Positions 57,470 through 64,000 of a stretch of DNA of 64,000 nt are shown here, in pieces. The stretch's first letter is position 1; every line of letters starts with the position of its first letter. Where the stretch lies: contig NZ_CP157794.1 in NCBI RefSeq assembly GCF_040111675.1, forward strand, positions 3,989,501 to 4,053,500, read 5' to 3'. The stretch is from Salinarimonas sp. (GTDB lineage Bacteria > Pseudomonadota > Alphaproteobacteria > Rhizobiales > Beijerinckiaceae). The notes below the pieces were generated by a model. That model saw only the letters and a program-made list of their open reading frames with translations, did not search any database and was not told where the DNA came from. The position numbers and the translations under genes are program-made.

Positions 57470-57555
57470 GGTTTCTGAAAGGTGAACGCGCGAAGGCCGT
57501 TTCGAACGATCCCGCGTTCCGGAACGGCACAGAGCGATGTCACGAAGGATCGGTC

Positions 57556-58575
57556 ATGTTCGCGTTCTCGTCCGCCGGCGCTCCAAACCTGTCCCTGATC
57601 CCGGGCGGCGGCCGCCGCCGCGTGACGCCGCCGCCGCCTCTGCCGCGCTTTAAGGCCGACGATTGCGAGATCGAGGTGCGCGGCGCGCTCGACCTCGACG
57701 CCGCCGCGCCGGCCTGGGCGGGCCTCGCCAAGCGCGCACTCGCGCCGAGCCCGTTCTGCGAGCACGCCTTCCTGGCCGCCGCCGCGCGGCACCTGCCCGA
57801 GGGCCGGCATCTCGACGCGCTGCTCGTCTGGCGCGGGGAGACGCTGATCGGCGTCGCGCCGGTGGTCGGCCCGCGGCTCGGCGCGCCGCTGCGCCGGCTC
57901 GCGCCCTGGCGGGCCGACCTCTTGCCCGCGGCGACGCCGCTGATCGACCGCGACGCGGCGCCGCGCGCGCTGGGGGCGCTGCTCGCCTTCGCCGGAGAGC
58001 GGCGGGTTCCCCTGATCCTGGGGGACGTGCCGGCGGGCTCGGCGCTCGCGGAGGCGCTGGTCGAGAAGGGGCTGCGGGTCCTCACGCCGCCGCGGACGCC
58101 CACGCCCGATCCGGCGCCGGAGGCCCCGGCGGCGGCCGGGCTCGACGTCGCGGTGGCGCGGAGCGCGGGGGAGATTCGCGATGCGGTGGAGATCTTCCTC
58201 GCGCTCGATGCGGAGACGGCGCGCGCCCGGCGCGCGCTGGCGCTGGTTCAGGACCCGGGGCGGGCGAACCTCGTGCGCACGGCGACGCGCCGCGCCGCGC
58301 GGGAGAAGGCCTGCCGCGTCCACGTGGCGCGGCGGGACGGACGGCCGGTGGCGGCGATCGTGGTCGCGCGCGGCATGATCTGGCTGTCGGCGGAAGCCGC
58401 GGACGCGCCGGGCGCGGTCGCGGCGCTCGTCGCGCGCGCGCGGGTCGCGCCGGCGCCGCCCTGCGCCGACTGGACCAGCGCGCCGCCGCCCTCGGCGCGC
58501 CGGCCCGGGGCCCGTGCCGCGGAGCTGGTCGCCGCCGCGCGGCGTCTGCTCTCGCCGCTCTCGCGGGCGTCCTGA
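57556..58575 (+). CDS. GNAT/CelD-like acetyltransferase family protein (divergent)
   Basis: A 339-residue cytoplasmic protein. After a variable start, residues about 40-110 (SPFCEHAFLAAAARHLPEGR, LDALLVWRGETLIGVAPVVG) match the N-terminal module of CelD/BcsL-type GNAT proteins. The C-terminal half is Ala/Arg-rich with a weakly conserved GNAT core (CRVHVARRDGRPVAAIVVAR). A true acetyl-CoA loop is not evident. Divergent from the spermidine-synthase-like gene. The specific role is unknown. Confidence 0.6.
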   Translation: MFAFSSAGAPNLSLIPGGGRRRVTPPPPLPRFKADDCEIEVRGALDLDAAAPAWAGLAKRALAPSPFCEHAFLAAAARHLPEGRHLDALLVWRGETLIGVAPVVGPRLGAPLRRLAPWRADLLPAATPLIDRDAAPRALGALLAFAGERRVPLILGDVPAGSALAEALVEKGLRVLTPPRTPTPDPAPEAPAAAGLDVAVARSAGEIRDAVEIFLALDAETARARRALALVQDPGRANLVRTATRRAAREKACRVHVARRDGRPVAAIVVARGMIWLSAEAADAPGAVAALVARARVAPAPPCADWTSAPPPSARRPGARAAELVAAARRLLSPLSRAS

Positions 58576-58589
58576 GGGTGGGACGGAAC

Positions 58590-58613
58590 GGGCCGCCGCG
58601 CCGGCGGCCCTTT
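58590..58613 (+). terminator. Terminator after the GNAT-like gene
   Basis: GGGCCGCCG (58590-58598) pairs with CGGCGGCCC (58602-58610) around a three-base loop, followed by TTT, 14 bases after the stop codon. Confidence 0.6.
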
Positions 58614-58635
58614 CCCGGTCACGCCTCGGCCGCGC

Positions 58636-58833
58636 TCACGCGGGCTCGGTGGGGCGGTGCACCGTGGAGGCCTGGCCTCCCTTGCGCCCCGCTTCCGAAG
58701 CGAGTTCCCGGTTCTGCGAGAAGGAGCGCTTGGACGCGGGCACGCTCTGCCCGCCCTTGCTCGCGATCTCCCTCTGCTTCTCCGGGCTCATCGATGCGAA
58801 GCCGCGTTTGGACGCCGACTTGCCGTTCGCCAT
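58636..58833 (-). CDS. KGG-repeat stress-type small protein
   Basis: A 65-residue hydrophilic protein with two KGG motifs (GFASMSPEKQREIASKGG and NRELASEAGRKGG), as in GsiB/YciG general-stress proteins. AGGAGG lies six bases before the ATG. It is probably desiccation- or stress-related, by family analogy. Confidence 0.88.
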   Translation of the reverse strand: MANGKSASKRGFASMSPEKQREIASKGGQSVPASKRSFSQNRELASEAGRKGGQASTVHRPTEPA

Positions 58834-59058
58834 TTTCGCCTCCTCGGGCCTTTGCTTGGACGCGGTTCTAACCGACAGGCTCACGCCGGGTTCCCGCGGG
58901 CTTCCCGCCTGCGGATCGCGCCCTAGCTGCGCGCGGCGCGCGCGCATCGGGCGCAGGCGCGCCGGGACGCCGCCGGGACGCGACGCCGCGGCGGGGAACC
59001 GCTTCCTCCCGGCGCTCGTTCGGCTCTTTCGACAGCGTTTCCATCGAGGAGTCCTGCA

Positions 59059-59355
59059 ATGACCCGTTCCGACCTCCTGATTTGGCCGACCCGCCTCGCC
59101 GCCGCCGCGCTCGTGGCCGGATCGCTCGCGGCCTGCACGCAATACAACCGGACTGCGACGACCGGCGCGCTGATCGGCGGGGCCTCGGGCGCCGCGATCG
59201 GAGCGTCGGTATCGGACGACGAGGTGGAAGGCGCGCTCGTCGGCGGCGCGCTCGGCGCGGCGGGCGGCGCGGTGGTGGGCCGCAGCCTCGACCGCGACGA
59301 GGTCGTCTGCGAGTACGATCCGGTCTATCGTCGGGACGTCTGCTACCGCTACTGA
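59059..59355 (+). CDS. Glycine-zipper lipoprotein
   Basis: A 98-residue predicted lipoprotein. The signal ends in the lipobox LAAC (AGSLAACTQYN), and the mature part is a Gly/Ala zipper (GALIGGASGAAIGASV, VGGALGAAGGAVVG) with two C-terminal cysteines (EVVCEYDPVYRRDVCYRY). It resembles outer-membrane SlyB/YMGG-type glycine-zipper proteins. Function unknown. Confidence 0.82.
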   Translation: MTRSDLLIWPTRLAAAALVAGSLAACTQYNRTATTGALIGGASGAAIGASVSDDEVEGALVGGALGAAGGAVVGRSLDRDEVVCEYDPVYRRDVCYRY

Positions 59356-59373
59356 GCCTGGGAGCACGCCGCC

Positions 59374-59580
59374 ATGACGAACAAGGACATGGTGAAGTCG
59401 GTCGACCCGAAGAAGGCCAAGGCCCCGGACGCCGACCGCGCCAAGGAGCATCACGAGGAGACGACGCCGCGCACCGATCTCGCCGGAGAGCAGTTTCCCG
59501 AGAAGCGGGACCCCGAGGATTCGCCGCAGCTCAAGCCGATGATCAACGCCCGCAAGAAGCCGGGGCTGCGCCGGGAGTGA
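59374..59580 (+). CDS. Small hydrophilic protein of unknown function
   Basis: A 68-residue, highly charged product (MTNKDMVKSVDPKKAKAPDA..., EEMPxx-like tail TDLAGEQFPEKRDPED) rich in Lys, Asp and Pro and likely unstructured. It follows the lipoprotein gene by 18 bases and may share its transcript. I recognise no family, although such Pro/charged short proteins are widespread in Hyphomicrobiales. Confidence 0.6.
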   Translation: MTNKDMVKSVDPKKAKAPDADRAKEHHEETTPRTDLAGEQFPEKRDPEDSPQLKPMINARKKPGLRRE

Positions 59581-59584
59581 CGCC

Positions 59585-60781
59585 TCACGCGGCGGGGCGC
59601 GGCCGCGCGGACTCCGCGCGCCGCGCCGCGAGGCAGGCGAGAAAGCCGATCAGCGTGCAGCCGAGCATGATCACGACGAGCGCCGGCGCCCAGCGCACGA
59701 CGAGATCGCCCACGACGAAGGCCGCGAGCGCGCCGGTGCCGAGCTGAGCGGCGCCGGCGAGGCCCGCGGCCGTGCCGGCGAGATTCGGCCGCACCGAGAG
59801 GGCGGCGGCGGTCGCCCCCGGGATGGTGAGCCCGTTCGCGACCGCGTTCAGCATCAGCGGCAGGAACAGCGTCGCCGGGACCCACGGGCCGACGAGGGCG
59901 AAGCCGAGCGCGATGCCGGTCGAGAGCACCGAGAACCCGGTCCCCCACAGCACCAGCCGCTCCGTGCCGATCCGCCGGCCGAAGCGCCCGGTGAGGAAGT
60001 TGCCGAGCATGTAGCCGCCGGCGCTGAGGATGAAGTACGCGCCGTAGACGTCGGCCGTGCGCCCCATCGTCTCCACGACGACGAAGGGCGCGCCGGCGAT
60101 GAAGCCGAAGAAGGCCGCCGAGGTGAAGGACAAGGCGGCGGTGTAGGCGATGAACAGCCGGTCGGCGAGGAGCGCCGGGAAGCCGCGGATCGTGGCCAGC
60201 ATGGAGGAGGCCGCCCCGCGCGGGGCCGTCTCGAACAGGAGCAGCGCCGCCGCGACGCCGACCCCGGCCGCGAGGATCGCGGTCGCGACGAAGATCGCCC
60301 GCCAGCCGAAGCTCTCGTCGAGAAAGCCGCCGAAGAGCGGCGCGATCATCGGCGAGATCACCATGGCCATGGTGATGTAGCCGATCAGGCTCGCGCTCTC
60401 GTCCTTGGAGGCCGTGTCGCGCACCACCGCGCGGGCGAGCGCGAAGCAGGTGCCGCCGCCCGCCGCCTGGATGGCGCGGGCGACGAGCAGCGTCTCGATG
60501 CCGTCGGCGACGGCGCCGAGGAGCGACCCCATCAGGAAGAGCGCCGCGCCCGCGAGGATGACGGGGCGACGCCCGATCCGGTCCGAGATCGGGCCGACGA
60601 AGAGCTGCGTCGCGGCCACGGTGACGAGATAGATCGTGAGCGTCAGCTGCACCGTGGCGTAATCGACCCCGAGCGCCCGGGAGAGGCCCGGCGTCGCCGG
60701 CGCGAGCACGTTGAGCGCGAAGGGCTGCAGGGTCGAGATCGCGACGAGGATGGCGAGCGGTGGGCGGCGGGGCGCGGTCAT
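59585..60781 (-). CDS. Bcr/CflA family multidrug efflux MFS transporter
   Basis: A 398-residue, 12-helix major-facilitator protein. The MFS signature GPISDRIGRRPVILAGAALF follows helix 2, and RAIQAAGGGTCFALARAVVR with the motif-C-like Gly pattern is typical of the Bcr/CflA subgroup. Its ATG overlaps the EamA stop (ATGA). Confidence 0.9.
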   Translation of the reverse strand: MTAPRRPPLAILVAISTLQPFALNVLAPATPGLSRALGVDYATVQLTLTIYLVTVAATQLFVGPISDRIGRRPVILAGAALFLMGSLLGAVADGIETLLVARAIQAAGGGTCFALARAVVRDTASKDESASLIGYITMAMVISPMIAPLFGGFLDESFGWRAIFVATAILAAGVGVAAALLLFETAPRGAASSMLATIRGFPALLADRLFIAYTAALSFTSAAFFGFIAGAPFVVVETMGRTADVYGAYFILSAGGYMLGNFLTGRFGRRIGTERLVLWGTGFSVLSTGIALGFALVGPWVPATLFLPLMLNAVANGLTIPGATAAALSVRPNLAGTAAGLAGAAQLGTGALAAFVVGDLVVRWAPALVVIMLGCTLIGFLACLAARRAESARPRPAA

Positions 60782-61728
60782 GCCGTCTCCCCGCGTTCCA
60801 CCGACGGCGTCGGCGCGGCCAGCGCCTCGCGCTGGCGCACCCGCTCGCGCCACCAGGCGTAGAGACCGGCGCCGACGACGAGGGCGAAGCCGGTGAGCGC
60901 CACGGGATCGGGGAAGTCCCCGAAGAGCGCGAGGCCGACGACGAGCGCGAGCAGCACGGACGAATAGCGGAACGGCGAGACGACGGAGATGTCCGCCCGG
61001 CGAAAAGCCGTCACCACCGCGATGTTGGCGGCCGTGACGAGCAGGGCGGCGCCCACCAGGATCAGCGTCTCGGCCCGCCAGACCGGCGTCCACGCCTGGC
61101 CCGTCGCCCAGCCGAGCACGAAGCCCATGATCCCGACGGTCAGCGTCGTGCCGAAGGCGACCACGATCGAGGGCGTGTCGGCGTGGATCAGCCGGGTGAA
61201 CAGGTCGCGCACCGCCATCAGCGCCGCCGCGCCCAGCGCCAGGAGCGCGCTCGCGTCGAAGCCGGCGGGGCCCGGGCGCACGATCAGCAGCACGCCGCCG
61301 AAGCCGACCAGGATCGCCGCCCAGCGCCGCCAGCCCACGCGCTCCAGCCCGAACACGACGAGGATCGCCGTGACGAGGATCGGCGTCGCGTTGAGGATGG
61401 CCGTGACGTTGGCGAGCGGGGCCGTGGCGAGGGCCGTGATGAACAAGAAGGCCACCGCGGATTCGATCAGGGCGCGGCCGAGCACGAAGGGCTGCGCCAG
61501 GCGCGTCAGCCGGCGCCCCTCCCCCATCGCCAGCACGAGGCCGAGACCGAGCGCGGCCGCGAAGACGCCGCGCACGGCCATCATCTGGCTGGTGGGGAAG
61601 AAGGCGCTGGCGAGCTTCATCAGCGCGTCGTTGAGCACGAACAGGCCCATGCCGACGAGCATCGCGAGGATGCCGCGCGTGTTGTCCGACGATGTGGCCG
61701 AGGCGAGCAAGGAAACGATCCGTGACAT
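60778..61728 (-). CDS. EamA/DMT family transporter
   Basis: A 316-residue membrane protein with ten predicted helices in two EamA repeats (residues about 18-150 and 165-295). The first ends VGFGGVLLIVRPG and the second has RYSSVLLALVVGLALFGDFP. It belongs to the drug/metabolite transporter group. Translationally coupled to the following Bcr/CflA gene. The substrate is unknown. Confidence 0.9.
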   Translation of the reverse strand: MSRIVSLLASATSSDNTRGILAMLVGMGLFVLNDALMKLASAFFPTSQMMAVRGVFAAALGLGLVLAMGEGRRLTRLAQPFVLGRALIESAVAFLFITALATAPLANVTAILNATPILVTAILVVFGLERVGWRRWAAILVGFGGVLLIVRPGPAGFDASALLALGAAALMAVRDLFTRLIHADTPSIVVAFGTTLTVGIMGFVLGWATGQAWTPVWRAETLILVGAALLVTAANIAVVTAFRRADISVVSPFRYSSVLLALVVGLALFGDFPDPVALTGFALVVGAGLYAWWRERVRQREALAAPTPSVERGETA

Positions 61729-61940
61729 GGCGGCGCGGATGCGCCCCGCCTCCAGTTAAGGCGCGCCGCCGCGCGCGTCGAGCGTGCGCCGCGACGAAAT
61801 GAGCGCTTCCGGGCTGCGCGTCTCGCCACGACCGGACGGGGCCGGGCTCGTGCGCGCATGCCCGGATCCCCAGGGCGGTTAAGCCCGCTTTAAAAGTCTT
61901 GCGCGACGGTGCGGAAACTCTGACACGTGCGAGGTCACCC

Positions 61941-63686
61941 GTGCTCGGATTCAAGAAGCCTCTCGGAAACGCCGCCGCCGCCCCCGTCGCCGCTGCCGAG
62001 GCGTCGGCTCCCGAGGAGCCGAAGGCCGCCGCCGCCGCTCTCGACGGCGAGATCGTCGACGTCCTCGAGGCGGACGTCCTGCGCGCCATCGGGTCGGTGG
62101 GCGCGGCCATCGCCGACGCCAGCGCCGCGGCGAGCGCCGCCAAGGACGAGCTCGCCCGCATCGGCGAGGAGATGCACGGCTTCGCCGGGGCGAGCGACGC
62201 CGCCCGCGAGGAGACCCGCGCCCTCGCCACCGCCACCGGCGAGCTCGCCGGCACGGTGGAGGCGATCAACTCCGCGATGGACAAGGCCGACGGCCGGATC
62301 GGCGACGCCGTCGGCTTCGCGCGCGACGCCAACCAGCTGATCGCGGCGCTCTCGCAGGCGACCCAGGAGATCGTCACGATCGTGGACACGATCGCGGCCG
62401 TGGCGCGCCAGACCAACCTGCTCGCGCTCAACGCGACGATCGAGGCCGCCCGCGCCGGCCAGGCGGGGAAGGGCTTCGCGGTCGTCGCGGCCGAGGTCAA
62501 GGCGCTCTCGGTCGAGACAGGCAACGCCGCCGGCGACATCCGCACCCGCATCGACGCCCTGCGCGGCAGCGCGCTCTCGTCGATCGACGCGGTCGAGCGG
62601 GTCGCGGGCGCCATCGAGGAGGTCCAGCCCGTGTTCCAGACCGTGCGCGACACGGTCGGCGACCAGAACCGCTCCATCGAGGAGGTGGCGCGCCGCGCGG
62701 CGCAGGCCTCCGAGAGCGTCGGAGAGGTCGGCGAGCGGGCCCGCGGCATCGAGCGCGCCGCCGAGGACGCGAGCGTGCGCGCCGAGGAGGCCCGCGCCAG
62801 CGCCGCGCGCGCCGACGAGGGCGCCAAGGGCCTCGCCCGGCGCTTCACCGCCGTGGTGCGCCAGAGCGAGATGGGCGATCGTCGCGCCCACGACCGCTTC
62901 CCCGTGGAGCGTCGCGCCCGCCTCTCCGGCGCCGGCGCGGACGCCGTGACCAAGACGATCGATCTGTCGCTCGGCGGCGCGCTGGTCGCGGCGCCGGCGC
63001 GCCATGCGCTCTCCGGCGGCGCGCGGGTGACCCTCGATATCGAAGGCGTCGGCGAGGCGCCGGCCAGGGTCGCGGCCGTCAGCGCCATGGGCGTGCATTG
63101 CGCCTTCGAGAACCCCAGTTCCGCCGTGCAGGCGCGCATCGCCGAGGCGGTCTCGGCCGTCGAGGCGCAGTTCCGGCCGCTGATCGACCGGGCCCGCGAG
63201 GCCGCGGCCGAGGTCTCGGCCGCCATGGAGGAGACCCTGCGCACGGGTCGGCTCTCCCGCGAGGACCTGTTCGACGTCGACTACCAGCCGATCCCGGGCA
63301 CGAACCCGCAGCAATTCGAGACGCGGGCGCGCCCGATCCTCTCGCAGATCCTGCCCGGCATCCTCGAGCCGCTGCTCGCCACGGACAAGCGCATGGCGTT
63401 CTGCCTCGCGATCGACCGCAACGGCTACATCCCGGTCCACAACAAGATCTATTCGCAGCCCCAGCGCACGGACGACCCGGTCTGGAACGCCGCGAATTGC
63501 CGCGACCGCCGCATCTTCGACGACCGCGCCGGCATCGCCGCCGCGCGCTCGACGCGGCCCTTCCTCGTCCAGGCCTATTCGCGCGACATGGGCGGCGGCA
63601 AGATGGTGATGATGCAGGAGGTCGACGCCCCGATCCGCGTCGACGGCCGCCATTGGGGCGGCTTCCGCACGGCCTACAAGCTCTGA
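61941..63686 (+). CDS. Soluble methyl-accepting chemotaxis protein with PilZ domain
   Basis: A 581-residue cytoplasmic receptor without membrane helices. Signalling coiled coil about residues 60-310, with the receptor tip IAAVARQTNLLALNATIEAA. A PilZ c-di-GMP-binding domain follows (about 315-400: DRFPVERRARL for RxxxR, and IDLSLGGALV for DxSxxG). The C-terminal region (about 420-581) ends GGKMVMMQEVDAPIRV and HWGGFRTAYKL, like the end of a PAS/Cache-type sensor. The GTG at 61941 has GAGG six bases upstream. It may let c-di-GMP level adjust taxis; no che genes are in the window. Confidence 0.85.
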   Translation: MLGFKKPLGNAAAAPVAAAEASAPEEPKAAAAALDGEIVDVLEADVLRAIGSVGAAIADASAAASAAKDELARIGEEMHGFAGASDAAREETRALATATGELAGTVEAINSAMDKADGRIGDAVGFARDANQLIAALSQATQEIVTIVDTIAAVARQTNLLALNATIEAARAGQAGKGFAVVAAEVKALSVETGNAAGDIRTRIDALRGSALSSIDAVERVAGAIEEVQPVFQTVRDTVGDQNRSIEEVARRAAQASESVGEVGERARGIERAAEDASVRAEEARASAARADEGAKGLARRFTAVVRQSEMGDRRAHDRFPVERRARLSGAGADAVTKTIDLSLGGALVAAPARHALSGGARVTLDIEGVGEAPARVAAVSAMGVHCAFENPSSAVQARIAEAVSAVEAQFRPLIDRAREAAAEVSAAMEETLRTGRLSREDLFDVDYQPIPGTNPQQFETRARPILSQILPGILEPLLATDKRMAFCLAIDRNGYIPVHNKIYSQPQRTDDPVWNAANCRDRRIFDDRAGIAAARSTRPFLVQAYSRDMGGGKMVMMQEVDAPIRVDGRHWGGFRTAYKL

Positions 63687-63726
63687 GGCGGCGCGCCCCG
63701 GCCGGATCGGCGCGGCCCGCTCACGG

Positions 63727-64000
63727 CTATTGCTTGCACCACATGATGCGCGCGATCCAGGCCACGTCCGTGACCGGGACGCTGACCTCGCCGTCCTCCG
63801 TCAGCGCCTTGAGCTCGACGGTTCGCACGGTCTTGCGCACGAGCTCGTGCGCGCCGACCGCGCCCTCGGCGTCGCGCATCAGCAGGCGATCGCCCTTGCG
63901 CAGGCCCGCGCTGGGCGAGACGATGAGCACGTCCCCGTCGCGGTAGACCGGCTCGAACGTATCGCCCGAGACCTCGACGGCGAAGACCTTCTCCGCGCCC
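63727..64000 (-). CDS. S24-family (LexA/CI-like) repressor, 3' end only, Ser-to-Thr at the nucleophile
   Basis: The C-terminal 90 residues of a peptidase-S24-fold regulator: FAVEVSGDTFEPVYRDGDVL, then LRKGDRLLMRDAEGAVGAHE and WIARIMWCKQ. Related proteins have the nucleophile Ser in GDSM; here it is GDT. The Lys of the usual dyad is not evident either, since HELVRKTVRTVEL replaces the AKELxRR pattern. It may be non-cleaving. The N-terminal helix-turn-helix would lie beyond the right edge. Confidence 0.75.
   Translation of the reverse strand, partial: GAEKVFAVEVSGDTFEPVYRDGDVLIVSPSAGLRKGDRLLMRDAEGAVGAHELVRKTVRTVELKALTEDGEVSVPVTDVAWIARIMWCKQ

Noticed and set aside
58868-59059. Small Arg/Pro-rich minus-strand frame before the lipoprotein gene
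   Set aside because: It starts inside the divergent lipoprotein start, has no clear ribosome-binding site and is low-complexity. It could be real, but I cannot support it.

Overview
The window is a GC-rich chromosomal stretch (about 70% or more by eye) from an alphaproteobacterium, most likely of the Hyphomicrobiales (Rhizobiales). The evidence is the gene content and order: proA-nadD-...-rsfS-rlmH-envC-ctpA-yibQ-rppH, rpoD next to dnaG, a DnaG with a degenerate zinc site of the type I recall from alphaproteobacteria, EipB (DUF1849), an AroQ-HisC-TyrC block, and an intergenic palindrome with the GAGCATGATC...GATCATGCTC ends of Rhizobiales mosaic elements. A Salinarimonas/Methylobacterium-like relative is plausible, but the genus cannot be fixed from sequence alone.

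Layout. 0-14.4 kb is accessory metabolism and transport: a tripartite tricarboxylate transporter (tctB fragment, tctC) divergent from an IclR regulator and an SDR protein that lacks its catalytic residues; then a peptide ABC transporter operon (dppA-B-C-fused DF) with a frameshift in dppC, preceded by a CocE-type hydrolase and a divergent XRE regulator; then dodecin, a GST and an enolase-superfamily enzyme. 14.5-31 kb is largely housekeeping: ChrA, HisE, RppH, YibQ-like deacetylase, CtpA, EnvC-like activator, RlmH, RsfS, NadD, ProA, PyrG, SecG, a PP2C-like phosphatase and MarC, with an unrecognised two-gene unit between rsfS and nadD.

30-32.5 kb holds the divergent kynurenine genes (kynureninase-like enzyme and tryptophan 2,3-dioxygenase) and a glyoxalase-fold protein. 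From 32.5 to 45 kb defence and toxin-antitoxin genes are interspersed with core genes. There is an Abi-family HEPN protein behind a strongly structured, gene-remnant-bearing leader; a holin-lysozyme fusion; a Xre/RES pair; a ParD/ParE pair whose start has been duplicated; the rpoD-dnaG pair; and a Phd-like domain fused to an MNT nucleotidyltransferase, followed by a HepT (HEPN) toxin broken by a one-base frameshift.

45-64 kb returns to ordinary chromosome: WrbA, LysR, DUF1499, GDPD, RidA, EipB, a MATE pump, chorismate mutase-HisC-TyrC, a CobW-type GTPase with a His-rich loop, a membrane spermidine-synthase-like protein, a GNAT-like protein, KGG and glycine-zipper small proteins, Bcr/CflA and EamA transporters, a soluble chemoreceptor with a PilZ domain, and the end of an S24-type repressor whose catalytic Ser position is Thr.

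The best leads for something not well described are the Phd-MNT fusion with its operator and broken HepT, the Abi/HEPN gene with two tandem hairpins immediately upstream, and the 17-bp duplication that puts a six-codon ORF in front of parD.
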